Notes under the pieces: model-generated | What the model saw: only the letters and a program-made list of their open reading frames with translations | Told to the model about the DNA's origin: nothing | The model's database searches: none | NCBI GenBank assembly: GCA_021325295.1 | Contig: JAJPHM010000036.1 | Location: forward strand, 1 to 53,139 | DNA length: 53,139 nucleotides | Source: Nitrososphaeraceae archaeon | GTDB lineage: Archaea; Thermoproteota; Nitrososphaeria; Nitrososphaerales; Nitrososphaeraceae | Reading direction: 5' to 3' | Shown here: positions 1-7,677 of the stretch, in pieces | Numbering within the stretch: the first letter of the stretch is position 1 | Layout: every line of letters starts with the position of its first letter | Position numbers and translations under genes: made by a program

Positions 1-169
1 CAGACCTATAAACCCTGCCTAGCCCTCAAGTTGAACTTGTCTCAAGCACTACTTTTTCCGTGCCTAGGCCCTCGAGTCAAGCTAATTTCATAAGGAAATT
101 ACCTTGGATGATTCTTCTATTGTGGAATTACTTTTCTGCATATTAATGATCTAGCTTTCTACTATGTAA

Positions 170-961
170 TTGACCAGACCAGACAATATTATAATCGGAG
201 GAATAGTTACTGCAGCTCTTATTTTACCAGTCTTTCTGGTGATCCTTGCTCCCATTGTATTTGCAAACAATAGCTCTCACAGCATGACAGCAGGTTCACT
301 GTCTTTGAGCACAGGTCCTGGCGTGGATACCGGAAAAATCAAAAAGAGTACTATTTCTGTTGATAGAATAGAGAACAGGTCGCATTCAATTACTGTAATT
401 ACATCAACAAACAATGCGAATGTTAGCAAGGAAAACTCCGGTATTGTGCAGACGGTGTCGGATTACCTGAAAGTAGCAAGCTCGTTCAACTCAACTACCA
501 GCCAAATGTCAGCCATACAGGCTGCAAGCAAATTAGCTGTTCAGTCTGCACTTCCCCAAGCCATATCAGCAAAGGCAAGTCAATCCAATCATACAGAATC
601 GGCAAGCGTAAATGAGACAGCAATTATCTTGAGCATGTATGTGATCCACTACCAGCCAAGCCAGAGGCCGAGCCTGCAACAGATCGAAGAGCAGTACAGT
701 GCACAGCAGGCCTCTGCCAATAATCAACAAAATTTGGCAGAGGAGCCGCAACAGGCCAACCAGCCGCCAAATGTGGCCAAGATAGACAATACTGCAAAGC
801 CATCAAAAAACAACGACATGAGCATCATTGCAGGGTTCAATATGCACTATTCATTCAAAGGCCCCGATAGCCCTTTAGGCATTATTAGCAGTCTCTCTCC
901 CAGCCATCCTAGCCTGTCAGTGCATAATATCCACAAGGAAAAAGAGCACGAAAGGCATTAG
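170..961 (+). CDS. Exported or membrane-anchored protein of unknown function
   Basis: A 263-residue protein opening with a TTG codon. A TATA-like TATTAA lies about 26 bp upstream, which supports a leaderless TTG start. Residues about 9-32 form one hydrophobic segment (signal anchor or signal peptide). The rest is polar and Ser/Asn/Gln-rich, with several N-x-S/T sequons and a Gln/Pro/Ala-rich stretch around residues 165-205 that looks like a disordered linker. I recognise no domain. The layout (one N-terminal hydrophobic segment, low-complexity exterior) fits a surface-exposed archaeal protein. It converges on mntR, with no sign of co-transcription with other genes here. Confidence 0.7.
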   Translation: MTRPDNIIIGGIVTAALILPVFLVILAPIVFANNSSHSMTAGSLSLSTGPGVDTGKIKKSTISVDRIENRSHSITVITSTNNANVSKENSGIVQTVSDYLKVASSFNSTTSQMSAIQAASKLAVQSALPQAISAKASQSNHTESASVNETAIILSMYVIHYQPSQRPSLQQIEEQYSAQQASANNQQNLAEEPQQANQPPNVAKIDNTAKPSKNNDMSIIAGFNMHYSFKGPDSPLGIISSLSPSHPSLSVHNIHKEKEHERH

Positions 962-998
962 GCTAACCCCGATAACAGAGAATTCAGACAGGTTTGAT

Positions 999-1472
999 TC
1001 AGAGCTTTTCATCAGAGCTTGACTTTTTCATAACCCTGACAAATCCTTCCAGTTTCTTGAGCGTCTCTGGATGCAGATGGTGCTCTATTCCTTCTGCGTC
1101 TTTATTTGCCACGCTATCGTCTACCCCTATCATTTTTAGAAATTCCACCAGCAGGATATGCCTCTCTCTCATACTCTTTGCAACGCGAATTCCTTCATCT
1201 GTCAGCACTATTCCTCTGTATTTTTCATAATTGAGGTGGCCGCTTTCATCCAGCTTCTGAACCATCTTGGTCACGCTGGGCGAGCTAACGTTGAGGTATT
1301 TTGATATATCTACGGTAGTTGCGTAGCCTTTCTGTTCTATAAGCTCAAAGATCACTTCAAGATAATCTTCCATTCTATCAGTCCTTATAGCCTGTCCTTC
1401 TGTCACGTGAGCATGGCGGATGGCTTCAAGCCTGTTTTCCTCATTTACCATAGGCCTGAATTTGGTCTTCAA
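999..1472 (-). CDS. mntR: MntR/DtxR-family metal-dependent repressor
   Basis: Winged-helix metalloregulator of the DtxR/MntR family, 157 residues with this start. The MEDYLEVIFELIEQKGYA opening (residues 34-51) and the recognition helix SSPSVTKMVQKLD followed by YEKYRG match the MntR DNA-binding core. Downstream residues typical of MntR metal ligands are visible: D and E around MEDYLE, H near RERHILL, and E-x-x-EHH in the EGIEHHLHP segment. It ends after the dimerisation helices and lacks the SH3-like domain of IdeR/DtxR, as MntR does. The first 33 residues are an unusual extension. The Met at 1373 would give the typical MntR length, but the promoter sits just upstream of 1472. It is divergent from an NRAMP transporter, the classic target, so manganese homeostasis is the likely role. 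Confidence 0.88.
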   Translation of the reverse strand: MKTKFRPMVNEENRLEAIRHAHVTEGQAIRTDRMEDYLEVIFELIEQKGYATTVDISKYLNVSSPSVTKMVQKLDESGHLNYEKYRGIVLTDEGIRVAKSMRERHILLVEFLKMIGVDDSVANKDAEGIEHHLHPETLKKLEGFVRVMKKSSSDEKL

Positions 1473-1480
1473 CTAGCTGT

Positions 1481-1518
1481 AACTAATGCATACCACTCAT
1501 GGGTATATTAACTTAGTT
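1481..1518. promoter_or_regulatory. Divergent mntR-mntH promoter with nested inverted repeats
   Basis: The 89-bp gap between the divergent genes holds a shared TATA element (TATATTAA, 1504-1511) readable on both strands. It would start mntR transcription about 10 nt before its start codon and mntH transcription near 1534. Two nearly concentric inverted repeats overlap it: ATACC (1490-1494) with GGTAT (1502-1506), and AACTAA (1481-1486) with TTAGTT (1513-1518). Placement over the TATA box and start site is what a repressor operator would need. Binding by MntR is inferred from position only. Confidence 0.5.
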
Positions 1519-1561
1519 CAGTTTTGTTAGTGGACTCTATAGAAATTGCCTTACCAAAAGA

Positions 1562-2899
1562 ATGTTAGCCATGGCTAAATTTTATAAGGTGGCCCATCTT
1601 ATTGGAGCACAGGCGATTAACCAAGGTGACCACTTTATGATCTTACCAAGGCTCAGAGCTGCCTATGACAGTAGCCCAATTGGCAGGTTTTTCGCCTACA
1701 TGGGGCCAGCACTAATTGTCAGCGTAGCTTACATGGATCCTGGAAACTACGGCACTGATATTCAAGGCGGTGCTTCATTCAACTACGACCTCCTATGGGT
1801 TGTATGGCTTGCTAGTGCGATGGCAATGCTTCTTCAATACCTCTCAGGCAAGCTCGGAATAGCTACAGACCAGTCTCTAGCCGAAGTCCTGCGAGAAAAA
1901 CTCAGGGAAAGAAAATTCGTAATTCCGTATTGGCTTGCTGCGGAAGCTGCAACTGCAGCAACTGACCTAGCCGAATACCTTGGAACCGTAATTGCTCTGA
2001 ACCTTTTATTTGGCATACCGATGATTTACGCGGCAGTATTTGGAGCGCTTGATGTCATCCTGATACTGGCAATGGCTTCGAGAAGGTTCAGAATCATAGA
2101 GCAGATGTTTATGCTACTTGTGTCTATAATAGGAATTGGATATCTGTACGAGATCTTTATAACACGCCCCGACCCTGCCGCTATTGCATATCATTCCTTT
2201 GTTCCTACCCTTGCCGGCAATAGCGCTCTATTCCTTGCAGTAGGAGTGATAGGAGCCACTGTCATGCCACATGCTCTGTTTGTCCACTCGCATCTAACTG
2301 CAAGCAAGCTGCAAGGCAAACCCATCACAGAAAAAAGAAAGATGCGCAAGATGCACATGTATGAGAATATTGTCTTGCTTACTATTGCTGGCTTTGTTAA
2401 TGCAGCGATAATGATAACGGCAGCTGCAGCCTTTAATCCACACAACTCTGGAATTTCTTCTGTTTCACAAGCTTACAAGACCCTTGTGCCCCTGTTTGGC
2501 GTTGGTGCTGGTGCGATATTTCTTGTAACCCTGTTGGCTTCAGGTATCTCATCTTCAGTTACCGGCACCATTGCAGGGCAATCAGTGATGGAAGGGCTGC
2601 TTGGAAGAAAAGTCAATGTCTGGCTCAGGCGCTTTATCACTAGATTTGTAAATGTTGTCCCGACCACGATTGCATTGCTAATAGGCTTGGACCCATTGAA
2701 CATACTGGTCTACAGCCAGGTCATCCTCAGCCTATTGATCCCATTGCCGATGATACCTCTTGTTCTTCTATCAAAAGACAGGCATCTGATGGGAGAATTT
2801 GTAAACAGACAGAGTACAACCTTTATTGCAGTTGCGTTTGTTGCAGTAATAGTTGTACTGGATTTGTACCTTGTAGCAACCTCACTGCTCCAGAGATAG
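1562..2899 (+). CDS. mntH: NRAMP-family divalent metal (Mn2+) transporter
   Basis: Proton-coupled Mn2+/Fe2+ importer of the NRAMP family with about 11 membrane helices in 445 residues. The DPGNYGTD motif (about residues 57-64) is the metal-binding helix 1 signature. MPHALFVHS (about residues 235-243) corresponds to the helix 6 MPH motif, with His and Met/Ala ligands. The C-terminal helices end in a short polar tail. An alternative ATG at 1637 would give 420 residues and starts closer to the family core; a TTTTATAA at 1580-1587 could serve it. The divergent mntR neighbour makes manganese the most likely substrate. Confidence 0.9.
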   Translation: MLAMAKFYKVAHLIGAQAINQGDHFMILPRLRAAYDSSPIGRFFAYMGPALIVSVAYMDPGNYGTDIQGGASFNYDLLWVVWLASAMAMLLQYLSGKLGIATDQSLAEVLREKLRERKFVIPYWLAAEAATAATDLAEYLGTVIALNLLFGIPMIYAAVFGALDVILILAMASRRFRIIEQMFMLLVSIIGIGYLYEIFITRPDPAAIAYHSFVPTLAGNSALFLAVGVIGATVMPHALFVHSHLTASKLQGKPITEKRKMRKMHMYENIVLLTIAGFVNAAIMITAAAAFNPHNSGISSVSQAYKTLVPLFGVGAGAIFLVTLLASGISSSVTGTIAGQSVMEGLLGRKVNVWLRRFITRFVNVVPTTIALLIGLDPLNILVYSQVILSLLIPLPMIPLVLLSKDRHLMGEFVNRQSTTFIAVAFVAVIVVLDLYLVATSLLQR

Positions 2900-2999
2900 C
2901 ATTGCAGGTTTTGGAGAGCCAGCTGCTAATTATCCTGTCCACCCAGACTAAATTGTATGCAGAATTTTCTCCGAAGTATCGGCAGATCATTACACTGAC

Positions 3000-3467
3000 T
3001 CATGTCCTGTCTGGGGATTGCTTTGCAGCTGAACTAGCAGACTGTATCTCTTCTGCCAGACTTTTGACCGAATCTACCATATACTTGAAATCAGAAGCAA
3101 CACCGGCTAGGTTCTGCAGAGTGCTGCCATTGGGACCCGGCAAAGAAATGTCTTTACCTTGTGGACCTGAATTGGATTTGTGCAATACAGCAACCAACGA
3201 TTCTATCCTGCCGCCTGAGCCTGTCTGTCCCAGCTCTTGCTGGATCCTTTTAATCTTGGCCGACGCCGAGTCAATGGCGGCCAAAGCCAAGCCAATATTG
3301 TCCATGTTTTTTGCCATCTCTTGGGACTTTAGTGCTTCAATTATCCCATCTAGTGATACAGTAATATCTCTAATTATGTCAAATGAATCTATTATTTCTG
3401 GTGTTCCGATATCGCGGATAATCTCCAACGCATTTGAGACAATCGATGAGAGGTTATTCTTTCCCAT
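3000..3467 (-). CDS. Small helical protein of unknown function
   Basis: A 155-residue, mostly alpha-helical acidic protein. Residues about 5-75 contain amphipathic heptad-like segments (IVSNALEIIRDIG, LALAAIDSASAKIKRIQQEL). A Gly/Pro-rich loop around residues 100-113 is followed by a second helix (DFKYMVDSVKSLAEEI). No signal peptide or membrane helix is visible. The overlapping plus-strand frame is rich in Cys and Ser and looks like a shadow, so I prefer this strand. I do not recognise the family. The helical layout suggests an oligomeric or chaperone-like role, but that is speculation. It is convergent with mntH. Confidence 0.6.
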   Translation of the reverse strand: MGKNNLSSIVSNALEIIRDIGTPEIIDSFDIIRDITVSLDGIIEALKSQEMAKNMDNIGLALAAIDSASAKIKRIQQELGQTGSGGRIESLVAVLHKSNSGPQGKDISLPGPNGSTLQNLAGVASDFKYMVDSVKSLAEEIQSASSAAKQSPDRT

Positions 3468-3602
3468 TCTGCAATTGCAATACTCATGATATTAATTTGA
3501 TAGTTTCCTGAAATAGTTAAGGAAAAAAGAGCTGGATAATCCTGCTGTATCCGGTATAAAAGGCAAGTAAACGCTAAAGAGCGATGTAGCCTATCTCGTA
3601 CT

Positions 3603-3968
3603 ATGGGCAGGGTTCTTGGTGTAAATACCCTGAACGAGGCAGAGAGAACTGTCCATCGTGCCCTGTTTATCATGAACATTGTCACCAAAGTCTGTAGGCT
3701 AATTCCCGTTATAGTGATAGCTACTACAGCCCCATCTATCTATGCAGCAATCTCTGGATTCTTGGGCCACAACATAGTCGCTGGCATTTTCTTCTCATTG
3801 CTTGCATGCGGCGGGCTTTTGTTTCTGGCCCAGATATACCAGTCTCACAGAAAGTACAAAAAAGCTCGGGAAGAGTATCGCAAAAGAAAGTCGCGCCAGA
3901 GGCATGCGTTTGAAAGACAGAGACAGACAATATGGACAGAAGAACATGGCCGCACTGATGCTGCCTAG
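3603..3968 (+). CDS. Small membrane protein with basic tail
   Basis: A 121-residue protein with two hydrophobic segments (about residues 31-52 and 56-78) followed by a strongly basic, probably helical tail (HRKYKKAREEYRKRKSRQRH). By the positive-inside rule the tail should be cytoplasmic, giving a hairpin with a short external loop. Nothing in it suggests catalysis. It is followed by another two-helix membrane protein, but the 76-bp gap and the TATA box ahead of that gene argue for separate promoters. Function unknown. Confidence 0.65.
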   Translation: MGRVLGVNTLNEAERTVHRALFIMNIVTKVCRLIPVIVIATTAPSIYAAISGFLGHNIVAGIFFSLLACGGLLFLAQIYQSHRKYKKAREEYRKRKSRQRHAFERQRQTIWTEEHGRTDAA

Positions 3969-4044
3969 TCTACGCTATTGTTAGCAAGCTTGTCCACGAT
4001 ACAAGTTATATTGCATAAGGCCACAACAATAGCAGTCAAGCAAT

Positions 4045-4320
4045 TTGAACAAGGTATTGATCATTGCGGGAATTGTAGTGCTGGCCATTGCCAAGGCTAT
4101 AATCATAAAATCAGCACTGATAGACCAGCCGGCATATGAAAGATGCCTGTCATCTTCGGCTGGCGGCATTGCTAGCAATTTTAACACCATAGTTCCTGCA
4201 GGGGCATGCGGCACAGATCCAATAAATTACTTTATAATTGGATGGATTGTTGTTGCCGCAGGCGGTGTGTTGCTTATTTACGGACTCAAGGCAGAATCTC
4301 CTCGTAAAGTGTGGCGTTAG
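4045..4320 (+). CDS. Two-helix membrane protein with cysteine pair in external loop
   Basis: A 91-residue protein starting at TTG; a TTATATT at about 4006-4012 is placed for a short leader. Helices span about residues 3-22 and 62-82, flanking a loop that carries two cysteines (ERCLSSS and GACGTD) which could form a disulfide outside the membrane. The tail is short and basic. No family recognised. The spacing of the cysteines and the size resemble small exported thaumarchaeal membrane proteins. Confidence 0.6.
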   Translation: MNKVLIIAGIVVLAIAKAIIIKSALIDQPAYERCLSSSAGGIASNFNTIVPAGACGTDPINYFIIGWIVVAAGGVLLIYGLKAESPRKVWR

Positions 4321-4489
4321 ACGCTAAAAGACCCGGCTTTGCATACTCAATCAAAAAAATTGTTACACTACTGTTATTGATGTAAAACAATCATGGCCAG
4401 ACGATATTTACTGTCAGCAGAGGCCCAATATCTTTTCTCGCCGGCTACTGCAGTATACTTAATATCAGATCCATAGCAGTAATAGAAAG

Positions 4490-4831
4490 ATGCCAGAAGT
4501 GACTGTTTATTGCTCTGCCGACAGGGAACTGACAATGTCCTTCCTTGCATTTCTGAAGGCAAATCTAGCCAGCTATGAACTTGCCAGCAGAGATGACGAA
4601 ATTTACATTAGCAAGCCAGATGCGGGTATCAAAAACAACACTGGCCCAAACTGCAAGCAAATAATCAGGCAATTGGCAGAATCATATCTGGCGGCCAACC
4701 ATGCCAAGTATGCAAATTATACTATAACCGAGACAAAAGACACTATTGCCATAGGTATGCCACTGGACAACAAAAGGATGGAAAATGAAGGTATGTATTT
4801 TGAGCGCAGTTTTCGGCGCATGATATACTAG
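4490..4831 (+). CDS. Conserved-looking hypothetical cytoplasmic protein
   Basis: A 113-residue soluble protein with alternating strand-helix character: an N-terminal strand MPEVTVYCSA, a helix around residues 14-28, a second strand DEIYISKP, a helix from the Cys-Lys-Gln segment to about residue 70, then a strand DTIAIGMPL. No membrane segment, metal motif or nucleotide-binding loop is evident. The start ATG has a purine-rich AGAAAG just upstream and an AT-rich ATACTTAATATC element about 30-40 bp upstream that could be its TATA box. Function unknown. Confidence 0.6.
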   Translation: MPEVTVYCSADRELTMSFLAFLKANLASYELASRDDEIYISKPDAGIKNNTGPNCKQIIRQLAESYLAANHAKYANYTITETKDTIAIGMPLDNKRMENEGMYFERSFRRMIY

Positions 4832-4893
4832 CAGACCACTCCATAGGTTGCAGAGTATTGTGCTGCCGACCAGAATATAACTGGACGACTGGT

Positions 4894-5325
4894 CTAGCCG
4901 TAGGCCGACGATATAGGAGATCTAGATCTTGAGCTGGGCTCAAGCGAATATACCTCCTTGATGGCCATGGTCCATACTTTCCTTGGTTTGAGATTTATTC
5001 CGTATTCCTTTAACTTGACCTCTGCCTCGGAGACCAGCTTTGGGTCCTGGACCTCTTCTGCATCACCTTTGAGCTGGTACCCGCTGCGGTTATCCATATC
5101 AAATATGGCAACCGTTACCTTTGGCCATGAATTTATGTTGTGAAAAGTCTTGTTTTCAAAAGCGTCTGCAAAAAGGAGCTTTTCATTTCTGATTACGCCT
5201 AGCACGTACCTTGGGGAGATGTTTGGGATTCCGTTAGAACTGACACTTCCTACAAAGACAATATTGTCGTTTTTTATTATCAATCGGATTACATCTTCAT
5301 CGATCTGAACCAAGGCGGCATCCAC
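4894..5325 (-). CDS. Pyridoxamine 5'-phosphate oxidase-like flavin-binding protein
   Basis: A 143-residue split-barrel protein of the PNPOx-like superfamily. The start (IKNDNIVFVGSVSSNGIPNISPRYVLGV) has the typical first strand pair, where substrate and FMN contacts are made. KLLFADAFENKTFHNINSWPKVTVAIFD is the standard central segment, with the conserved K-T-x-x-N-I pattern. GYQLKGDAEEV forms the closing strands. Such short archaeal members bind FMN, FAD or F420 and usually act as flavin-nucleotide oxidoreductases; the physiological substrate cannot be read from sequence. It is convergent with the gene before it and divergent from the MarR-type regulator. Confidence 0.8.
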   Translation of the reverse strand: MDAALVQIDEDVIRLIIKNDNIVFVGSVSSNGIPNISPRYVLGVIRNEKLLFADAFENKTFHNINSWPKVTVAIFDMDNRSGYQLKGDAEEVQDPKLVSEAEVKLKEYGINLKPRKVWTMAIKEVYSLEPSSRSRSPISSAYG

Positions 5326-5402
5326 CTCTAGATACTACCGCCTTGTTATCAATCCTTCGATGGATACTAAAAGATGGTTGAAATATGTTTCAGCTTGAAA
5401 GA

Positions 5403-5444
5403 TTTATATCATTGATTAGCACGCTAATCATTAGCACACTACAT
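5403..5444 (+). promoter_or_regulatory. TATA box and palindromic operator of the MarR-type gene
   Basis: TTTATAT at 5403-5409 is centred about 40 bp before the ATG at 5445. Between the two lies a perfect palindrome, GATTAGC (5414-5420), AC, GCTAATC (5423-5429), followed by a second half-site ATTAGCAC at about 5430-5437. The palindrome covers the expected transcription start, an ideal place for autorepression by the downstream MarR-family protein. It also shows that the reading frame open further upstream is promoter DNA, not coding sequence. Confidence 0.65.
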
Positions 5445-5966
5445 ATGAGAAACTACGACTACAGGCAAAGCATGGGTTTCATCATCAAAAATACAGCCAA
5501 GTCACTTGAGAGAGCGATGGATTTTGAGCTTGGAAGACGTGCAGGTATTACGGTATCACAATCAAGAGTAATTGGAGCTTTGGCTCTGACTAAAGATGGG
5601 ATGACTCAGCGAGAAATTGCAGATAGACTTGGCATTGAGGGGCCTACACTTGTCCCGATAATAGATAGAATGGAAAAACAGGGGTTGATTCAGCGAAAGC
5701 CTGATCCTGCCGATAGGAGAAATAATCTGATCTTTATGACCAAAAAATCAGAACATGTATGGGATATCATTATTGATTCTGCTCTGCACATAAGAAAAAT
5801 CTCGCAGCAGGGAATACCGGCAGATAATCTGGACATAACCAAGAGTGTTCTTGGCACGATATCACAGAACCTAGGAGAATATCTTGAGAAGAGCGCAAAG
5901 CAAGAAACGGCCAATGTTGATTTGAAAATTCTGCAGCATGCAGAAAAAGCACAGGTCACCAAATGA
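5445..5966 (+). CDS. MarR-family transcriptional regulator
   Basis: Winged-helix repressor, 173 residues from the ATG at 5445. I chose this over the upstream in-frame ATG at 5385 because promoter and operator lie between the two. The HTH is at about residues 50-75 (MTQREIADRLGIEGPTLVPIIDRMEKQG), followed by the wing RKPDPADRRNNLIFMTKK, a textbook MarR signature with the D-x-R-x pattern. Flanking helices would form the dimer interface. The gene ends 12 bp before a drug-efflux transporter, so the pair is probably one operon in which the regulator responds to a small phenolic or lipophilic ligand. Confidence 0.88.
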   Translation: MRNYDYRQSMGFIIKNTAKSLERAMDFELGRRAGITVSQSRVIGALALTKDGMTQREIADRLGIEGPTLVPIIDRMEKQGLIQRKPDPADRRNNLIFMTKKSEHVWDIIIDSALHIRKISQQGIPADNLDITKSVLGTISQNLGEYLEKSAKQETANVDLKILQHAEKAQVTK

Positions 5967-5978
5967 GGCTCTCAGAAG

Positions 5979-7646
5979 TTGGAAGAGCGCAATTACGATA
6001 ACCAATCTCATCCGGAAATTCCGCCAAGAGAGGTTTCAGATCAGGGCAAGTATAGCGACAAAATCAAAATAGTACCAATAAAAGAACACGCCAGAGACTC
6101 GAAGGTTCCGGCTTCTGCATGGAAGACTCTGGTCATTCTAAGCTCTATTGCTACAATGGTCATGTACACAGAGACCATGCTTGTTCCATCACTTCCAAAT
6201 ATCATACGCGAATTTGCTCTCCCGTACAGCGTTTCTCCTTGGATTCTAACCACATACCTTGTTGTAGGCGCCGTAATGACTCCTGTCGCAAGCAGTCTCG
6301 CAGAAATACACGGCAAGAAAAAAGTGCTCCTTGCGATAATGATGGTGTATTCTGCAGGGGTTCTGGCTGGCGGCCTTAGTACTGACTTTTTCAGCTTTGT
6401 TCTTGCAAGGGCAATGCAAGGAGTTGGCATGGCAATGTTTCCAATAGCTTTTAGCATAATCAGGGAGCAATTCCCAAAATCCCGTCTTGCAATAGGTCAG
6501 GGAATAATAACTTCAATGTTTGCCAGCGGGTCCATACTGGGCCTGATTGTGGGGGCCGCAATTGCAGAAAGTGCTGGATGGAAGATGACATTTCTTTCCA
6601 TCTTGCCGATAGCTATATTGCTTCCGGTTATTGTGTGGAGGTTTACAAAAATAGGAGCGGTTCATTCTGACTGGAACATTCAGCAGGCTGCTATTCGACC
6701 GCAAGATCCCAAAAACAAAGAAAACACAGATCCACAAGATACAAAGAAACAGAAGCAGCACCTCGATATACTTGGGGCAATAACTCTTGCGATAACGATA
6801 ACTTTGTTCTTGATCGTCCTTACGCTTATCGAAAGTTCCACTACAAATGCACGGTCATTTTCAGAACTTGTGATCTTGGCTTTAGGTTGTGCTCTGGCAT
6901 TTGCAGGATTTATTGTAGTCGAAAGGAGAGCAGAAAATCCAATAATCAATGCAAGTATATTGAGAAACAGGATCTTGCTTTTCACAAATTCTATGATGAT
7001 AATACTTGGATTTTCCATGTTCATGGTCTTCCAGACAATTCCCATACTGGCTGAAAGCCCCTCACCAGTTGGTTTTGGTGCAGGCATAACAGGCGCTGCA
7101 CAAATACAGCTTCCCTTCTCGATAATACTTTTGGTTTTCGGACCTACGTCTGGGTATATAGTATCAAAGCTCGGCTCCATAAGGCCTGCCATTTTGGGTT
7201 ATCTTGTCAATGCGCTGGGATTTTTCATAATTGCAGCGTTTCACTCCCAGCCTTGGATGATCTCTGTGGGCCTTGCTACAATTTCTACAGGGCTATCTCT
7301 TGGCAGCGTGGGCATAATGAATATAGTACTTCTGGCTACACCGCAGAAGAATATGGTGACTTCTGTTGGCATGACTTCTCTTCTGAGGATAGTTGGAAGC
7401 TCGATAGGTCCGGCTGTTTCCGGGGTCCTTATGCAGATACACCAAGTAAGCCTCAGCGGACATGCCGGCACTTTTCCCTCGTCTGAATCCTATACAACAA
7501 TTTTCCTAATAGCTGCGGTCATGTCAGTTATATCGGTCCTGATGGCATTAAAGATAAAGCAGGAAGTATCTGATAAGAGGAAAAATCAGACTGACCAGTT
7601 GCTTGCTGCAAGGTCTGGGAAAAGTGCAGGCAGGGAAGAGATATAG
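5979..7646 (+). CDS. MFS multidrug efflux transporter (DHA2/EmrB-QacA type)
   Basis: A 555-residue major facilitator of the 14-helix drug:H+ antiporter-2 group, starting with TTG. A polar cytoplasmic N-terminus of about 45 residues precedes helix 1. WILTTYLVVGAVMTPVASSLAEIHGKKKVLL contains the motif A loop (G-x-x-x-E-x-x-G-K-K), and later LARAMQGVGMAMFPIAFSIIREQFP is the motif B region, with the conserved Arg in helix 4. A hydrophilic insert around residues 225-260 separates the two halves. The upstream MarR gene, 12 bp away, suggests inducible export of toxic compounds. The substrate cannot be named. Confidence 0.85.
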   Translation: MEERNYDNQSHPEIPPREVSDQGKYSDKIKIVPIKEHARDSKVPASAWKTLVILSSIATMVMYTETMLVPSLPNIIREFALPYSVSPWILTTYLVVGAVMTPVASSLAEIHGKKKVLLAIMMVYSAGVLAGGLSTDFFSFVLARAMQGVGMAMFPIAFSIIREQFPKSRLAIGQGIITSMFASGSILGLIVGAAIAESAGWKMTFLSILPIAILLPVIVWRFTKIGAVHSDWNIQQAAIRPQDPKNKENTDPQDTKKQKQHLDILGAITLAITITLFLIVLTLIESSTTNARSFSELVILALGCALAFAGFIVVERRAENPIINASILRNRILLFTNSMMIILGFSMFMVFQTIPILAESPSPVGFGAGITGAAQIQLPFSIILLVFGPTSGYIVSKLGSIRPAILGYLVNALGFFIIAAFHSQPWMISVGLATISTGLSLGSVGIMNIVLLATPQKNMVTSVGMTSLLRIVGSSIGPAVSGVLMQIHQVSLSGHAGTFPSSESYTTIFLIAAVMSVISVLMALKIKQEVSDKRKNQTDQLLAARSGKSAGREEI

Positions 7647-7677
7647 ACTCTCAAATATGCACTGCCGGAAGAGCACA

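Noticed and set aside
1-105. Open frame entering from the left edge and an imperfect repeat (CCTAGCCCTC / CCTAGGCCCTC)
   Set aside because: Translation is not protein-like and the repeat is short and imperfect; no support for a gene tail or attachment site.
2902-3489. 195-codon plus-strand frame opposite the helical protein at 3000-3467
   Set aside because: Cys/Ser-rich composition and no promoter; the minus-strand frame reads far more like a protein.
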